Origin: Dryocosmus kuriphilus | Lineage: Eukaryota; Arthropoda; Insecta; Hymenoptera; Cynipidae | Direction of reading: 5' to 3' | Assembly: GCA_038277395.1 (NCBI GenBank) | Contig: CM076189.1 | Location: 209,662,011-209,726,010, forward strand | DNA: 64,000 nt | Part shown: in pieces, positions 46,153-59,283 of the stretch | Position numbering within the stretch: the stretch's first letter is position 1 | Layout: each line of letters begins with the position of its first letter | Made by a program: the position numbers and the translations under genes | Notes under the pieces: model-generated | What the model was told of the DNA's origin: nothing | The model's input: only the letters and a program-made list of their open reading frames with translations | Database searches by the model: none

Positions 46153-47763
46153 TCAGAAATTATTATTATTTGATAAGACAAGTTTTTAGGTATCTGTTAA
46201 CTAACTATAAATTGTTTAAACAATTAAAATTTTTTAACTGTCCTTGTAACTCATTTAAATTTATTAATTTCAAGAATTAATGACACAGTTAATCAATGTT
46301 ATCCAAAATACTCTTTGTTTAATTGTAGGCCTTCTTCAATTGTTTCATGGGAAAGGTGGAGAAAATTCTAGTTTCCTCGAATCTTTTAATCTATATCGCA
46401 TATTAATAGGTAATTTCTTCTTGCAGAAGATACATCCCTAATGTTTAAACAAATTTTGTTCCAAGTAAATTATGAATAGTTCGTACTTTCAACACGATTT
46501 CATTGATGATTTTGAGAATTTTTTAAACAGATAATAATTGTTTGAAACATTGGGGTGTAACTCATGAAAAACGAAAAAAGTTAATAATACGGGACATGAT
46601 TATAGAGATTTGAAAAATCTTGAATTTTCTATATCTTTCCCCGCTGAAAGGCCACAAGTAAATGATTAATAATAATTGAAGCGGGGAATGTGACAAAAAA
46701 ACTTTTTAGAGGAACAATTTACAACCAATGAGTAAATTACCTTCTTCTTTGCGTAGGTGGTTGTATCAGTTTAATAACCATTGTTTAAAAAACAGATGGC
46801 GCAATCCCTGCATTTAACAATCTAATGGAAATGGCGATTGACTTAAAACCTTTCAGCTTTCCCTGGTTTTATAAATAAAGATAGTACATAAATCGTGAAG
46901 AAAATCATATGAAAGACATATCTTTCTTTATTTAGCGAACCAATAATACTAAATAATATGATAGAAAGAATGAACATTTGTAAAACTAATATATTTCTTA
47001 ATTTTGATAATATCTCCAATAATTGTTAAAAACTTGTTCAAATCCTATAATGATTGTCGAATTGTTCAAAAAAGTTGAATATTTAGTATACCTACTTCAT
47101 TCATTTAGTTTGAATTCTTTGAAGTTTTAAAGTATTTGAATAGATTTCAATACCATATCTTAAAGGTAAAAAAAATGGAAAAATATTAATTTTTTCACTG
47201 AAATATGTATAAAAGAACTAGAAAGTATCATTTTTGAAGAAAACTCAATTTCGACAAAGAGCGGACTTAACGCCATTCAGCTTACTCTGCGTCAATTGTT
47301 TAAGCAATTGAAAACTTTCTTGAACAACAAAATTTTTTCTTAACATTTATTTGTTTTTTTCTTTATTCCTAGAAATGAGTAACATTTCATGAGTCACAGG
47401 AAAAATAAAAATTTCTCCTGAATTTTACACAAAAATTTTACTTTGCATTTATGCGAGCACTTTCGGGGCACGATAAAAAGTAGGTAAAGAAAAAAAATTG
47501 AAAACCTACGTGGAACTTATTTCTTCGAAGAATTATAATTAACATAATTCAATATGTATAAAAAATTAATAAGAAGTAGGACTTTTATGCATTTTGACAA
47601 AAAACAGACTTCTTCCCATGTCAAATTTGTGGGATTTTCAAAAGCCCAGGGGCATGTGTTAATATTATTGAATAATTTGAAACACAATGTAATTTATTTT
47701 TTGTTAGAACGTCGCCCTCATTTACCGAATTGTAATAATATATAATACTCATAATAATAATTA
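46153..47763. other. AT-rich interval, nothing recognised
   Basis: No gene or repeat structure was supported; a 63-codon frame (47554-47745) has no known features. Confidence 0.45.
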
Positions 47764-48088
47764 AGAGCCACGGTGGCTCAGGTGGTTCAGCGCTCGGCCT
47801 TCCTACTAGAAGTCCGTGGTTCGATTCCTGAGCCGGTATCTTTGGAAATTTTTTGACGTACTTTTATCGAGGTTCTGGTGGTTCGGACTCCACCTTAAGT
47901 TGTAGGTCCTCCTATCCCGCATTTGGCTTAACCCAGCCCGTGGATTATACCAGACTACGCAATTAAAAAAATGCGGCCGTGACTGATGATATTATCCAGG
48001 ACAGCCTGATGCAGAATATTCAGTTTGGTACAAAAATCCAACTAAGAAAATGTCCTCGACATATTGGGCTGTACCATATAATTTTTTT
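47764..48088 (+). mobile_element. tRNA-derived SINE, copy 2
   Basis: It begins AGAGCC like the copy at 10395, with an A-box-like TGGCTCAGGTGG and a B-box-like GGTTCGATTCC. The body has GGTGGTTCGGACTCCACCTT and TGTAGGTCCTCC and ends in a T-run. A 10-bp repeat ATAATAATTA flanks it (47754-47763 and 48089-48098). The duplication is AT-rich, so its weight is moderate, but it fits the start seen in copy 1. The longer 3' part, with CCTCGACATATTGGGC, differs from copy 1, suggesting another subfamily. Confidence 0.8.
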
Positions 48089-48098
48089 ATAATAATTA

Positions 48099-49020
48099 GT
48101 GCCGAAAAAGTTCTCTTGAGTCTGAATCTAACACAAAACTGTTAGCTAAAGATCTAAAGGGCCGAACGATCTGAGTCTGATGTCGGAACAAAATTTGAGG
48201 TGCCTGGAGCTTGGTGAAACCAACTTTTTTTCCTTTTTGTCGATTGATAACCAAAACTTGAAATTTGAATTCCTTTGCCTGACTCTCGAATGTAGATTGT
48301 GGAGCCACGAGGCCTTATTCTGCAGTGGAGCCTTTCTTCTTGTACTGTGATCATTAATTAGATATTACCGAGGAGCGGGAATGCGATAAAAAGAAAGGAC
48401 CGACGGATCTAGTGGAATCGAGACGTCGAGAAAAGTGCATTCCACGATGGGGGACTCCTTAGTAAGTCGAGCCAAGTGTCTCGAGGCTCTCCTATTGAAT
48501 CTGGTGTTATAATGCTTTGGTGAGAAAGAGACAGTACTTAGAAGCCGGACGAGAAGACAGAGAAGAAACAGGGCCATGGTGTGGCGAACTGGCGAGGTAC
48601 CGGTAGGACGGTCGGTCGGTATATATAATAAGGCAGACGAAAGGATAGCGCTGAAATGAGATGGTTTCGTCGGCAGCTTTGTCCGGCGCCATGTTTAACA
48701 TAGCACCACCTCATCTATGTGCCACACCAAGCCAGATCCCCGCAGTTCCTCTTTTTTTATACACGTTCCTTTTCACCATCTTCTCTTCTTTCTCCCACTT
48801 CTCGATAGGGTCTTCGTTCCTTCAGTTCAGCTTCTTCTGGTTCGAGCGTGCGTATACAAATAAGTTCCTCGCACCCATTGTGAACGAAATCTGCCTCCGG
48901 AGAGTCCAGGTATTAACGCCCAATTCCTGTCCAAGAACGGTCTCAGAATCTCAGATACAAGGTCGGCTGCTGCAGGATTCAGGGTGAAGTTTCATACGAA
49001 ACTCGAGCTGAGCATCCTTG
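48099..49020. other. GC-richer region, no gene recognised
   Basis: Open frames of 64-108 codons occur on both strands (longest 48661-48987, plus). The plus-strand frame has a hydrophobic centre but no recognised family. A TATATATAA box-like word lies near 48620 beside GGTCGGTCGG. It might be a promoter or first exon; unproven. Confidence 0.25.
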
Positions 49021-51019
49021 AGACTCATTGCATCACGGAAGGCGCCTAGCATAATTTCCACTCACCTTTAGTTATGTGTTCAGGGAAAAATCTCTAATTA
49101 AAAGAGATATCACTTATCCTTAACACAATCAGGTTTATTAATAGACCGATCATTTGTCAAGTTTCCGTAACAATCATTACAGAAGAGAAGGAAAACCTGA
49201 AACTTGAAGAATTACTATTATCAGATGAAGAGGGTGGTATATTCAGCAGAACTTTTTGAAGTTAGTCTGAGGGTAATGGCAATCATTTCTAATCGACCAG
49301 GGAATAGAAAACAAAAATAGAAAATGAATGTGATTATCAATTACGAATTGAGTCTGACATCCACAAATCTAAACATTTTCTAACATACATCCTCACTGTG
49401 GAAAGACCTTTAGACTAATGATACAGTTATTGGATCTGCCTCTGCTAACCAAAATTATTCCGCCCATAGTGGCGTAACCTCGCACATTAATCAGCACATC
49501 AGTGCATATTAAATTTTGAGCTTTGCGCGCTGAAAGATCAATTTCAACCTGCCTTTTATAAAGGAAGCAAAGGAAAGGTATACTTCCGTTCACGATTCTT
49601 GTATGAGTTTACCAATGGATGTAGCTAGGCAAGTGGGTGGTAAATATGTCCATACACGCGATTCTCACATTCAGTACGAGCACTCACAGAACATTGCTAA
49701 GAACATGGTTTAACGAGCCTATAAACTCAACCAGGGATGGAGAGATGTATCCAGAATTCTAAGTAGATGTGGGCTAAGAGATAAACGCAGGAATGCGAAT
49801 CGGTAGCTCCGCAGTAGGAAGAATCTCTGGAGATAAGAATGTAACTGGATCAACTGGAATTTTGCTAATGCGGATTTTTACAGTTTTTATCTCTTTTGCA
49901 GGGAGAGTTTTTGTCTTTTGCTATTACGAAGAAGAGTTGTGACATTAAAACTTGAGATTCTGGCCACCCTGACTGTCCAGTCTATGTTTAAGAAATGACT
50001 CACATCTGAATCAGTTTATCAGCTTGGAGTCAGTCGAGTAAGTCACTTGATTTGTTTAGTTCATCCATTCGTGATCCGAAGAAAAATAAATGTGTTGTAC
50101 CTCACACAACGTTATTAAATTCAAAGCGGATGTGGAGAGGACTGCAGACAAAACATGCGTCAACTTTGATTTTCGCGATCTCTTTCAAAGCATCACTCGT
50201 CTAGAAACTAGTCGCGGCTCCTTCTGATTGCCTCATTATTCTACGAAGTATGATTATAACGATAAACATTTTCCCGTTGCTCATGCAGTCTTCATAATCG
50301 TTCAGGCAAATCCGTACACGGAGGGATTCTGAGAACTAAACCCGCGAGACGTTCTCTAAGCTAGTGACATTCCACGCCGATACTTTTCTCGTCTCGTATT
50401 TCGCGCTTACAGTCCTCTCTCTACCACCTTCGCCACCGCCACCGCGAACCGTCCTTGCGTGTGGTAGTTGCACTTGAGACTCTTCTACAAGTCTATAGAA
50501 TTTGTTTCGCGATTCGTGCTGGGAAACTTCAGGTACAAGCGAGAAACTAGAAAATGCGATTAAAAATACACTTTTTGCAAGCTTTATTCTTCGGACATTC
50601 TCTCTTTCAACTATTCTTTTATTTCAGCTTTATGTCTAGAGGAACAATTACAACGCTGAGCTGAGAGACAAATTGTTTCGTTCATGGTTCCCTGCAGCTC
50701 TTAATTAGGATGATGAATCGGAATTAAGTAGCGAATTCAAGAAAGAATTTAATGAAGGTGGAGGAATTAATGATCTGGAATAAAGGCTTTAATCACACAA
50801 GGTTGTGAATATTTATACTTTTGTTCCGAAGCATAACAAACTGGTTGATAATAATTAGTTCGAAAGTCGTATTAGAGAACTTAGTTGTCTTGGGAGACAT
50901 CCTTTGAAATGAATTTATAACTAGGATTGCATGAAACTTTTTTCAAGTTTGGACTTGGAGATTTTGTTAGGTGAACTAAATGGGGGTGGAGTTGGTCATC
51001 CCACATTCCAAGTTTAAGT
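49021..51019. other. Mixed-composition region, no gene recognised
   Basis: No convincing exon or repeat was identified. A GC-richer patch lies at about 50340-50560 with CCACCGCCACCGCG. A 66-codon frame (49393-49593, minus) has no known features. Confidence 0.35.
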
Positions 51020-51363
51020 GGGGGGGGGGGGGGGGGGGGGGGGGCTACGCATTAACTGGCTGGTTACGGAAATGTGTTCAGTCACGCTCGTCCCCCTTTT
51101 CAAGGTTTAAGTTTACGGGGGGGGGGGGGGGGGGGGGGTATTAACTGACTGCTTACGGAAATGTATTCAGTCACGCTCGTCCCCCTTTCCAGGTTTAAGT
51201 GGGTGGGTGGGGGGGGGGGGGGGGGGGGGGTACTGACTACTTATGGAAATATGTTCAGTCACGCTCGGACCCTTTTTAAACTTGGAAAAGGGGACGAGCG
51301 TAGCTGAACGCATTTTCGTAACTATCCAGTAAATTCGTACCCCCCCCCCCCCCCCCCCCCCCC
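51020..51363 (+). repeat. About 100-bp repeats each carrying a 22-25-base G run
   Basis: G runs at 51020-51044 (25), 51117-51138 (22) and 51209-51230 (22, preceded by GGGTGGGT) are each followed by TTACGGAAATGTRTTCAGTC-like sequence and CACGCTCGTCCCCC. A fourth, inverted unit has C24 at 51340-51363 with GGGGACGAGCG before it. Exact run lengths may be assembly-dependent. Confidence 0.85.
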
Positions 51364-51397
51364 GTAACTTTGGACAGGGGGACAAGCGTGACCGAAC

Positions 51398-54300
51398 GCA
51401 TACCTGTAACTGTTTTCTTTTTTTCTTGTGGTTTTTCCAACGCAATCCTCCTTTTATCGAAAAATAATGGTTTTAGGCGAAAAGTGTATAATACAAAAAA
51501 GATGTATTTTTATACTAGCTAGAACTTTTGTTCAAACATTTTTCAAAATTCTCCGTATTTACTGAGATAATGAAAAGAAAAATAATTTTCATGGGGTTTT
51601 TTTATGTTTTTTACCATGAAGACGTCCTTGTCGCCAATTTTCACTATCATTTTCGTAATCAGCACGTCAAAATAGATAAAAATACGGAGACCCAAGAAAA
51701 TCAGAGGTTTCCGGTTTTCGGAACGCATATCTGTAAGTTTTCTTTTTTTGTGTGGTTTTTTCAACGCAATCCTCTTTTTCTCCAAAAATAATGGTTTTAG
51801 GCGAAAAGTGTATAATACAAAAAAGATGTATTTTTATACTAGCTAGAACTTTTGTTTGAAACATTTTTCAAAATTCTCCGTATTTACTGAGATAATGAAA
51901 AAAATAATCATTTTTATGGGGTTTTTTTTATGGTTTTTACCACGAAGACGTCCTTGTCGCCAATTTTCACTATCATATTTGTAATCAGCACGTCAAAATA
52001 CATAAGTACACGGAGACCCAAGAAAATCAGAGGTTTCCGTTTTTCGGAACGCATATCTGAGTTTTCTTTTTTTGTGTGGTTTTTCCAACGCAATCCTCTT
52101 TTTCTCGAAAAATAATGGTTTTAGGCGAAAAGTGTATGATACAAAAAAGATGTATTTTTATACTAGCTAGAACTTTTGTTTGAAACATTTTTCAAAATTC
52201 TCCGTATTCACTGAGATAATGAAAAAAATAATAATTTTTATGGGTTTTTTTTTTATGGTTTTTTACCATGAAGACGTCCTTGTCGCCAATTTTCACTATC
52301 ATTTTCGTAATCAGCACGTCAAAATAGATAAAAATACGGAGACCCAAGAAAATCAGAGGTTTCCGTTTTTCGGAACGCATATCTGTAAGTTTTCTTTTTT
52401 TGTGTGGTTTTTCCAACGCAATCCTCTTTTTATCGAAAAATAATGGTTTTAGGCGGAAAGTGTATAATACAAAAAAGATGTATTTTTATACTAGCTAGAA
52501 CTTTTGTTTGAAACATTTTTCAAAATTCTCCGTATTTACTGAGATAATGAAAAGAAAAATAATTTTCATGGGGTTTTTTATGGTTTTTACCATGAAGACG
52601 TCCTTGTCGCCAATTTTCACTATCATTTTCGTAATCAGCACGTCCAAATACATAAGTATACGGAGACCCAAGAAAATCAGAGGTTTCCGTTTTTCGGAAC
52701 GCATATCTGAGTTTTCTTTTTTTGTGTGGTTTTTCCAACGCAATCCTCTTTTTCTCGAAAAATAATGGTTTTAGGCGAAAAGTGTATGATACAAAAAAGA
52801 TGTATTTTTATACTAGCTAGAACTTTTGTTTGAAACATTTTTCAAAATTCTCCGTATTCACTGAGATAATGAAAAAAATAATAATTTTTATGGGGTTTTT
52901 TTATGGTTTTTACCATGAAGACGTCCTTGTCGCCAATTTTCACTATCATTTTCGTAATCAGCACGTCAAAATACATAAGTATACGGATACCCAAGAAAAT
53001 CAGAGGCTTCCGGTTTTCGAAACGCATATCTGAAGTTTTCTTTTTTTGTGTGGTTTTTTCAACGCAATCCTCTTTTTCTCCAAAAATAATGGTTTTAGGC
53101 GAAAAGTGTATAATACAAAAAAGATGTATTTTTATACTAGCTAGAACTTTTGTTTGAAACATTTTTCAAAATTCTCCGTATTTACTGAGATAATGAAAAA
53201 AATAATCATTTTTATGGGTTTTTTTTAATGGTTTTTACCATGAAGACGTCCTTGTCGCCAATTTTCACTATCATATTTGTAATCAGCACGTCAAAATACA
53301 TAAGTACACGGAGACCCAAGAAAATCAGAGGTTTCCGTTTTTCGGAACGCATATCTGAGTTTTCTTTTTTTTGTGTGGTTTTTCCAACGCAATCCTCTTT
53401 TTCTCGAAAAATAATGGTTTTAGGCGAAAAGTGTATGATACAAAAAAGATGTATTTTTATACTAGCTAGAACTTTCGTTTGAAACATTTTTCAAAATTCT
53501 CCGTATTCACTGAGATAATGAAAAAAAAAATAATTTTTATGGGTTTTTTTATGGTTTTTACCATGAAGACGTCCTTGTCGCCAATTTTCACTATCATTTT
53601 CGTAATCAGCACGTCAAAATAGATAAAAATACGGAGACCCAAGAAAATCAGAGGTTTCCGTTTTTCGGAACGCATATCTGTAAGTTTTCTTTTTTTGTGT
53701 GGTTTTTCCAACGCAATCCTCTTTTTATCGAAAAATAATGGTTTTAGGCGAAAAGTGTATAATACAAAAAAGATGTATTTTTATACTAGCTAGAACTTTT
53801 GTTTGAAACATTTTTCAAAATTCTCCGTATTTACTGAGATAATGAAAAAAATAATCATTTTTATGGGGTTTTTTTTTATGGTTTTTACCACGAAGACGTC
53901 CTTGTCGCCAATTTTCACTATCATATTTGTAATCAGCACGTCAAAATACATAAGTACACGGAGACCCAAGAAAATCAGAGGTTTCCGTTTTTCGGAACGC
54001 ATATCTGTAAGTTTTCTTTTTTTGTGTGGTTTTTCCAACGCAATCCTCTTTTTATCGAAAAATAATGGTTTTAGGCGGAAAGTGTATAATACAAAAAAGA
54101 TGTATTTTTATACTAGCTAGAACTTTTGTTTGAAACATTTTTCAAAATTCTCCGTATTTACTGAGATAATGAAAAGAAAAATAATTTTCATGGGGTTTTT
54201 TATGGTTTTTACCATGAAGACGTCTTTGTCGCCAATTTTCACTATCATTTTCGTAATCAGCACGTCCAAATACATAAGTATACGGAGACCCAAGAAAATC

Positions 54301-54968
54301 AGAGGTTTCCGTTTTTCGGAACGCATATCTGTAAGTTTTCTTTTTTTGTGTGGTTTTTCCAACGCAATCCTCCTTTTCTCGAAAATAATGGTTTTAGGCG
54401 GAAAGTGTATAATACAAAAAAGATGTATTTTTATACTAGCTAGAACTTTTGTTTGAAACATTTTTCAAAATTCTCCGTATTTACTGAGATAATGAAAAAA
54501 ATAATAATTTTTATGGGGTTTTTTATGGTTTTTACCATGAAGACGTCCTTGTCGCCAATTTTCACTATCATTTTCGTAATCAGCACGTCAAAATAGATAA
54601 GTATACGGAGACCCAAGAAAATCAGAGGTTTCCGTTTTTCGGAACGCATATCTGTAAGTTTTCTTTTTTTGTGTGGTTTTTCCAACGCAATCCTGTTTTT
54701 ATCGAAAAATAATGGTTTTAGGCGGAAAGTGTATAATACAAAAAAGATGTATTTTTATACTAGCTAGAACTTTTGTTTAAAACATTTTTCAAAATTCTCC
54801 GTATTTACTGAGATAATGAAAAAAATAATAATTTTTATGGGGTTTTTTATGGTTTTTACCATGAAGACGTCCTTGTCGCCAATTTTCACTATCATTTTCG
54901 TAATCAGCACGTCAAAATAGATAAGTATACGGAGACCCAAGAAAATCAGAGGTTTCCGGTTTTCGGAA
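51398..54968 (+). repeat. Satellite array, about eleven units of about 325 bp
   Basis: The block GAACGCATATCTG recurs near 51720, 52048, 52372, 52697, 53023, 53346, 53668, 53997, 54323 and 54645, giving a 322-329 bp period. Each unit has TACTAGCTAGAACTTT, CGTATTTACTGAGATAATG, GAAGACGTCCTTGTCGCC and GACCCAAGAAAATCAGAGG. Units differ by a few percent. Open frames of up to 114 codons on both strands recur at repeat spacing with indels. They reflect the repeat and are not genes. Confidence 0.95.
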
Positions 54969-56521
54969 CTCCGTCCCTAAATGGTGGACATTTCTCAAGA
55001 AAAAACGAAAGACATGATGGTAGCAGTGCACTATGCAGAAATAAGCAATGCCTGGAATACAAAGACATTACGCATGCGCATCGCGTACTTTACTTGGAAG
55101 AGACGAACAGTTCGATTCGTTATGTCCTTCAGCTCATGATCGTCCGCGAAAACTTGAATTTCCTGTGAAAGTCAAAAAATATGATGGCGATAATGCCACT
55201 TGTGATAATCCACTTGATAATACTTGTCAGGATACAAGTCTTTCAAAGTCTACAAGATCTTGAAGTGAAACTCGTTTCATTACAACTTCTTCTGAAGCAG
55301 TGGTCCATATTTCCATAATTAGTATAAATTTACAAAATTATCATTAAAATCAATTGCCAATTGAGAAAATAATAAAGAGAGAAGAGTGCAGACAGTTTCA
55401 GTGAGGTTTAAATTTCCAATTAGCAGAGTTTGAGATTAAAATAAAAAGGAAGATCTCTGGTGGAGCAAGCACTCAGCCCAAAAAAAAGTAAATCGAGTGA
55501 CTTGATGATTTTGGATTTTTATGTTCGGCAACGACATTCGCGTGACTGAAATCAGTTATTATTTCAAATCGAAAACTGCTGTTGATTCTTATCGATTTAT
55601 AGCAATTTAAACAGCTTGATTTACACACATTTCGAGAGTTCGAATGTATGGTATGGCGAAATACAACGATGATAGGGGAAACCGGATTTTGATTTCTGGT
55701 TATTCAAAGAGTTGAAGAAAGGATATTACTTTTCAAGTATTTCTAGTCTTTTTATGATCTGTATTCTGAATATAACTAGAAAGTTGCACTTTGATAATCA
55801 GAGATCGTGGAGTGAACTCGAAATGAAATATTTTATCAATATTTCTCCGGATAGAAACTAGTATTAGAAAATTATTGGTAAAGAGTAAGACTGGTACCCA
55901 AATATGAAAACTGATCAAAAATTCTAACAATAAGTAGTAGAGAAGGATGGAGCCGCAGGGTTTAGATGATAGCTCTAGCATTTACATAGTTGGCTCTCTT
56001 GCATGATGCAGAAAAGCCGAAGTAGAAAAAAAATGGCAGACCCAGATTCTGCGAAAAATCCGCATAACTTCCAGTGACTCAGTACTTGGTCTCCTTGAGC
56101 ATTTACTCTGCACAGAGTGCTGAGCTGGTAAACATGGACACAACCCCACACCTCGTCCCTATCCACTGCCCACCATTCCACCTTCTTGGCTACCAATGCT
56201 GAATGTTCCTCGACCTCGCTACTCTACCTCTACAAGATAGCCGTCCCCTCTGCAATTACCCACCCAGAACTATTAAGCGTTCATTCATGATTCTTTCTCG
56301 TACCGACCGGAACTCAACTTGAGACTAGCAAACTCCTTTTCCTTGCAAAGGACACGAGACACGCAACCGGTGATCAATTGCGCAAATATCATTTCCGTTG
56401 TGACGTTTATCTTGACCGGCTAGAGATAACTATTCAGTTGTGAGCCAATGGGACAGTCCATTTCAACACGCAACTATTTTCAGGATTTCTCGATTGTGAG
56501 CTTCCTTAGGGACAGTGGTGC
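54969..56521. other. Non-repetitive interval, no gene recognised
   Basis: A 71-codon frame at 55048-55263 (plus) and frames of 73-82 codons on the minus strand (55733-56196) show no known domain. The part 56040-56400 is GC-richer. No splice-bounded exon of a known family could be named. Confidence 0.35.
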
Positions 56522-58690
56522 ACCTATCTGATGCTGGCGTCCAACTTTTTTTTTATTAATTAACATAAAATAACGTGTAAGGGCTCAAAAAATTGCTCCC
56601 AAATTGCTCCCTCCAAAAAAAAGTTGCTCCCTTCTCAAAGTTGATTTAACAAAAATTATAAGCAATTTTCACTTTCATTATCAGTTTTTGACGTAATTAT
56701 ACAATATTTTGGTCATTTCGAACTCTCAATATGTTAATCTAACAATAACAAAAAATGCTCCCCAATTTATTCTTCTTAAAATTGTTAATTTCAAGATAAT
56801 TGTTGAATAAAAATAACATTAGCTGACCACGATACTCTACATAGTTGCGCATGCACCGCTACATGCACATAGGTTATGAATGTTATGAACCTATCTGATG
56901 CTGATTTCCTCTTTCTTTAATCATTACCACAAAATAAAGTATGTATGAGGGCTCAAAAAATTGCTCCGAAAATGCTCCCTCCGAAAATCAAGTTGCGCTC
57001 TTCGCAAAGTTTATTTAACAAAAGTTATAAACAATTTTCACTTTCATTATCAGTTTTTGACCTAATTATACAATATTTTGGTCATTTCGAGTTCTCAATA
57101 TATGTTAATATAACAATAACAAAAAATGCTCCCCAATTTATTCCATCTTAAAATTGTTAATTTCAAGATAATTGTTGAATAAAAATAACACTAGCTGACC
57201 ACGATACTCTACATAGTTGCGCATGCGCCGCTACATGTACATAGGTTATGAATGTTAAGAACCTATCTGATGCTGATTTCCTCTTTCTTTAATCATTACC
57301 ACAAAATAAAGTATGTATGAGGGCTCAAAAAATTGCTCCGAAAATGCTCCCTCCGAAAATCAAGTTGCGCTCTTCGCAAAGTTTATTTAACAAAAGTTAT
57401 AAACAATTTTCACTTTCATTATCAGTTTTTGACCTAATTATACAATATTTTGGTCATTTCGAGTTCTCAATATGTTAATATAACAATAACAAAAAATGCT
57501 CCCCAATTTATTCCATCTTAAAATTGTTAATTTCAAGATAATTGTTGAATAAAAATAACACTAGCTGACCACGATACTCTACATAGTTGCGCATGCGCCG
57601 CTACATGTACATAGGTTATGAATGTTAAGAACCTATCTGATGCTGATTTCCTCTTTCTTTAATCATTACCACAAAATAAAGTATGTATGAGGGCTCAAAA
57701 AATTGCTCCGAAATTGCTCCCTCCGAAAATCAAGTTGCGCTCTTCGTAAAGTTTATTTAAAAAAAGTTATAAACAATTTTCACTTTCATTATCAGTTTTT
57801 GACGCAATTATACAATATTTTGGTCATTTCGAGTTCTCAATATATGTTAATATAACAATAACAAAAAATGCTCCCCAATTTATTCCATCTTAAAATTGTT
57901 AATTTCAAGATAATTGTTGAATAAAAATAACACTAGCTGACCACGATACTCTACATAGTTGCGCATGCGCCGCTACATGTACATAGGTTATGAATGTTAA
58001 GAACCTATCTGATGCTGATTTCCTCTTTCTTTAATCATTACCACAAAATAAAGTATGTATGAGGGCTCAAAAAATTGCTCCGAAAATGCTCCCTCCGAAA
58101 ATCAAGTTGCGCTCTTCGCAAAGTTTATTTAACAAAAGTTATAAACAATTTTCACTTTCATTGTCAGTTTTTGACCTAATTATACAATATTTCGGTTATT
58201 TCGTGTTCTCAGTATATTCATTTAACAATAACAAATTTATTCCATCCTAAAATTGTTAATTTCAAGACAATTGTTGAATAAAAATAACACCAGCTAACCA
58301 CGCAACCCTACCTCGTTGCCCTTGGCCTTCCATTTTTAAAAGGACGTCAAGCGGCACATTTGAACCAACTCTATAGTGGATCCAATTTTTTTTGACTTTC
58401 TACGACTAATTATTAACATAAAATAACATATGAGGACTCAAAAAATTTCTCCCAAATTGCTCCCTCCAAAAAAAAGTTACTCCTTCACAAAGTTTATTTA
58501 ACAAAAGTTATAAACAATTTTCACTTTCATTATCAGTTTTTGACGTAATTATACAATATTTCGGTCATTTCGAGTTCTCAATATGTTAATCTAACAATAA
58601 CAAAAAATGCTCCCAATTTATTCCATCTTAAAATTGTTACTTTCAAGACAATTGTTGAATAAAAATAACATTAGCTAACGGAAGCGTCAT
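56522..58690 (+). repeat. Tandem repeat of about 370 bp, five full units plus one partial
   Basis: Units begin with the element's own terminal sequence ACCTATCTGATGCTG at 56522, 56889, 57261, 57631 and 58003 (spacing 367, 372, 370, 372). Each contains AAAAAATTGCTCC, ATTATCAGTTTTTGAC and CTAGCTGACCACGATACTCT-like blocks. The sixth copy (about 58370-58690) has a different head. Units 2 to 5 are nearly identical, so expansion is recent. The repeated 63-68-codon frames (56945-57151, 58059-58250) come from the repeat. Confidence 0.93.
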
Positions 58691-58844
58691 ACGATGTTCA
58701 TGTAACGACGCATGCGCAAAGGTGTAGAGTAGCGTACGAAGGAAAGAGAATAAGAAGGTTAGCTAATATTACTTTTATTCAACAATCGTCTTAAAATTAA
58801 CAATTTTAGGATGGAATAAATTGGAGAGCATTTTTTGTTATTAT

Positions 58845-59283
58845 GGGGGCGTCCATTAATTACGTGAGGCGTTAAAGAGGTGGAGGGGGTCGAGCCAAAT
58901 CTCATCCAATCTTACTTTGGGAAGAGGGTGGTCTCGGCGAATACCACGTAATTTTTCCCCCTTAAGAAACAGAGTAAAATTGAGAGAAAATTGGGTTAAA
59001 CTTAAGTATTTTATTGTTCAATTCTCACTGTGATTTTAGCCTACTTTCTAATCTTAAATACTAGCCTCAACTAGTCAAATAAAAATAATATGCAAATTAT
59101 TGGTTTTTTTTTCGTTTAGAATAAATCCAATGCATTTACACTAGGAACACACATTTTAAAAAATCTCACGTGAGATTGGGGGTTGGGGGAGGGCGTTGAG
59201 CCAAATCTCACGACATATGACGAGAGGGGGAGGGAGGGTCGGAAAATCGCCAAAAATGCCTCACGTAATTAATGGACGCCCCC
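58845..59283. mobile_element. MITE with 25-bp TIR and TAT duplication
   Basis: The ends GGGGGCGTCCATTAATTACG (left) and, on the other strand, the same sequence (right) form a perfect TIR of about 25 bp. TAT flanks both sides (58842-58844 and 59284-59286). The other units of the host repeat provide an uninterrupted version of the insertion site. A 3-bp duplication suggests a PIF/Harbinger-like or related group. Confidence 0.88.

Noticed and set aside
51528..54685. Many open frames of 80-114 codons on both strands
   Set aside because: They recur at the satellite period, differ by frameshifts between units and occur on both strands, so they are by-products of the repeat.
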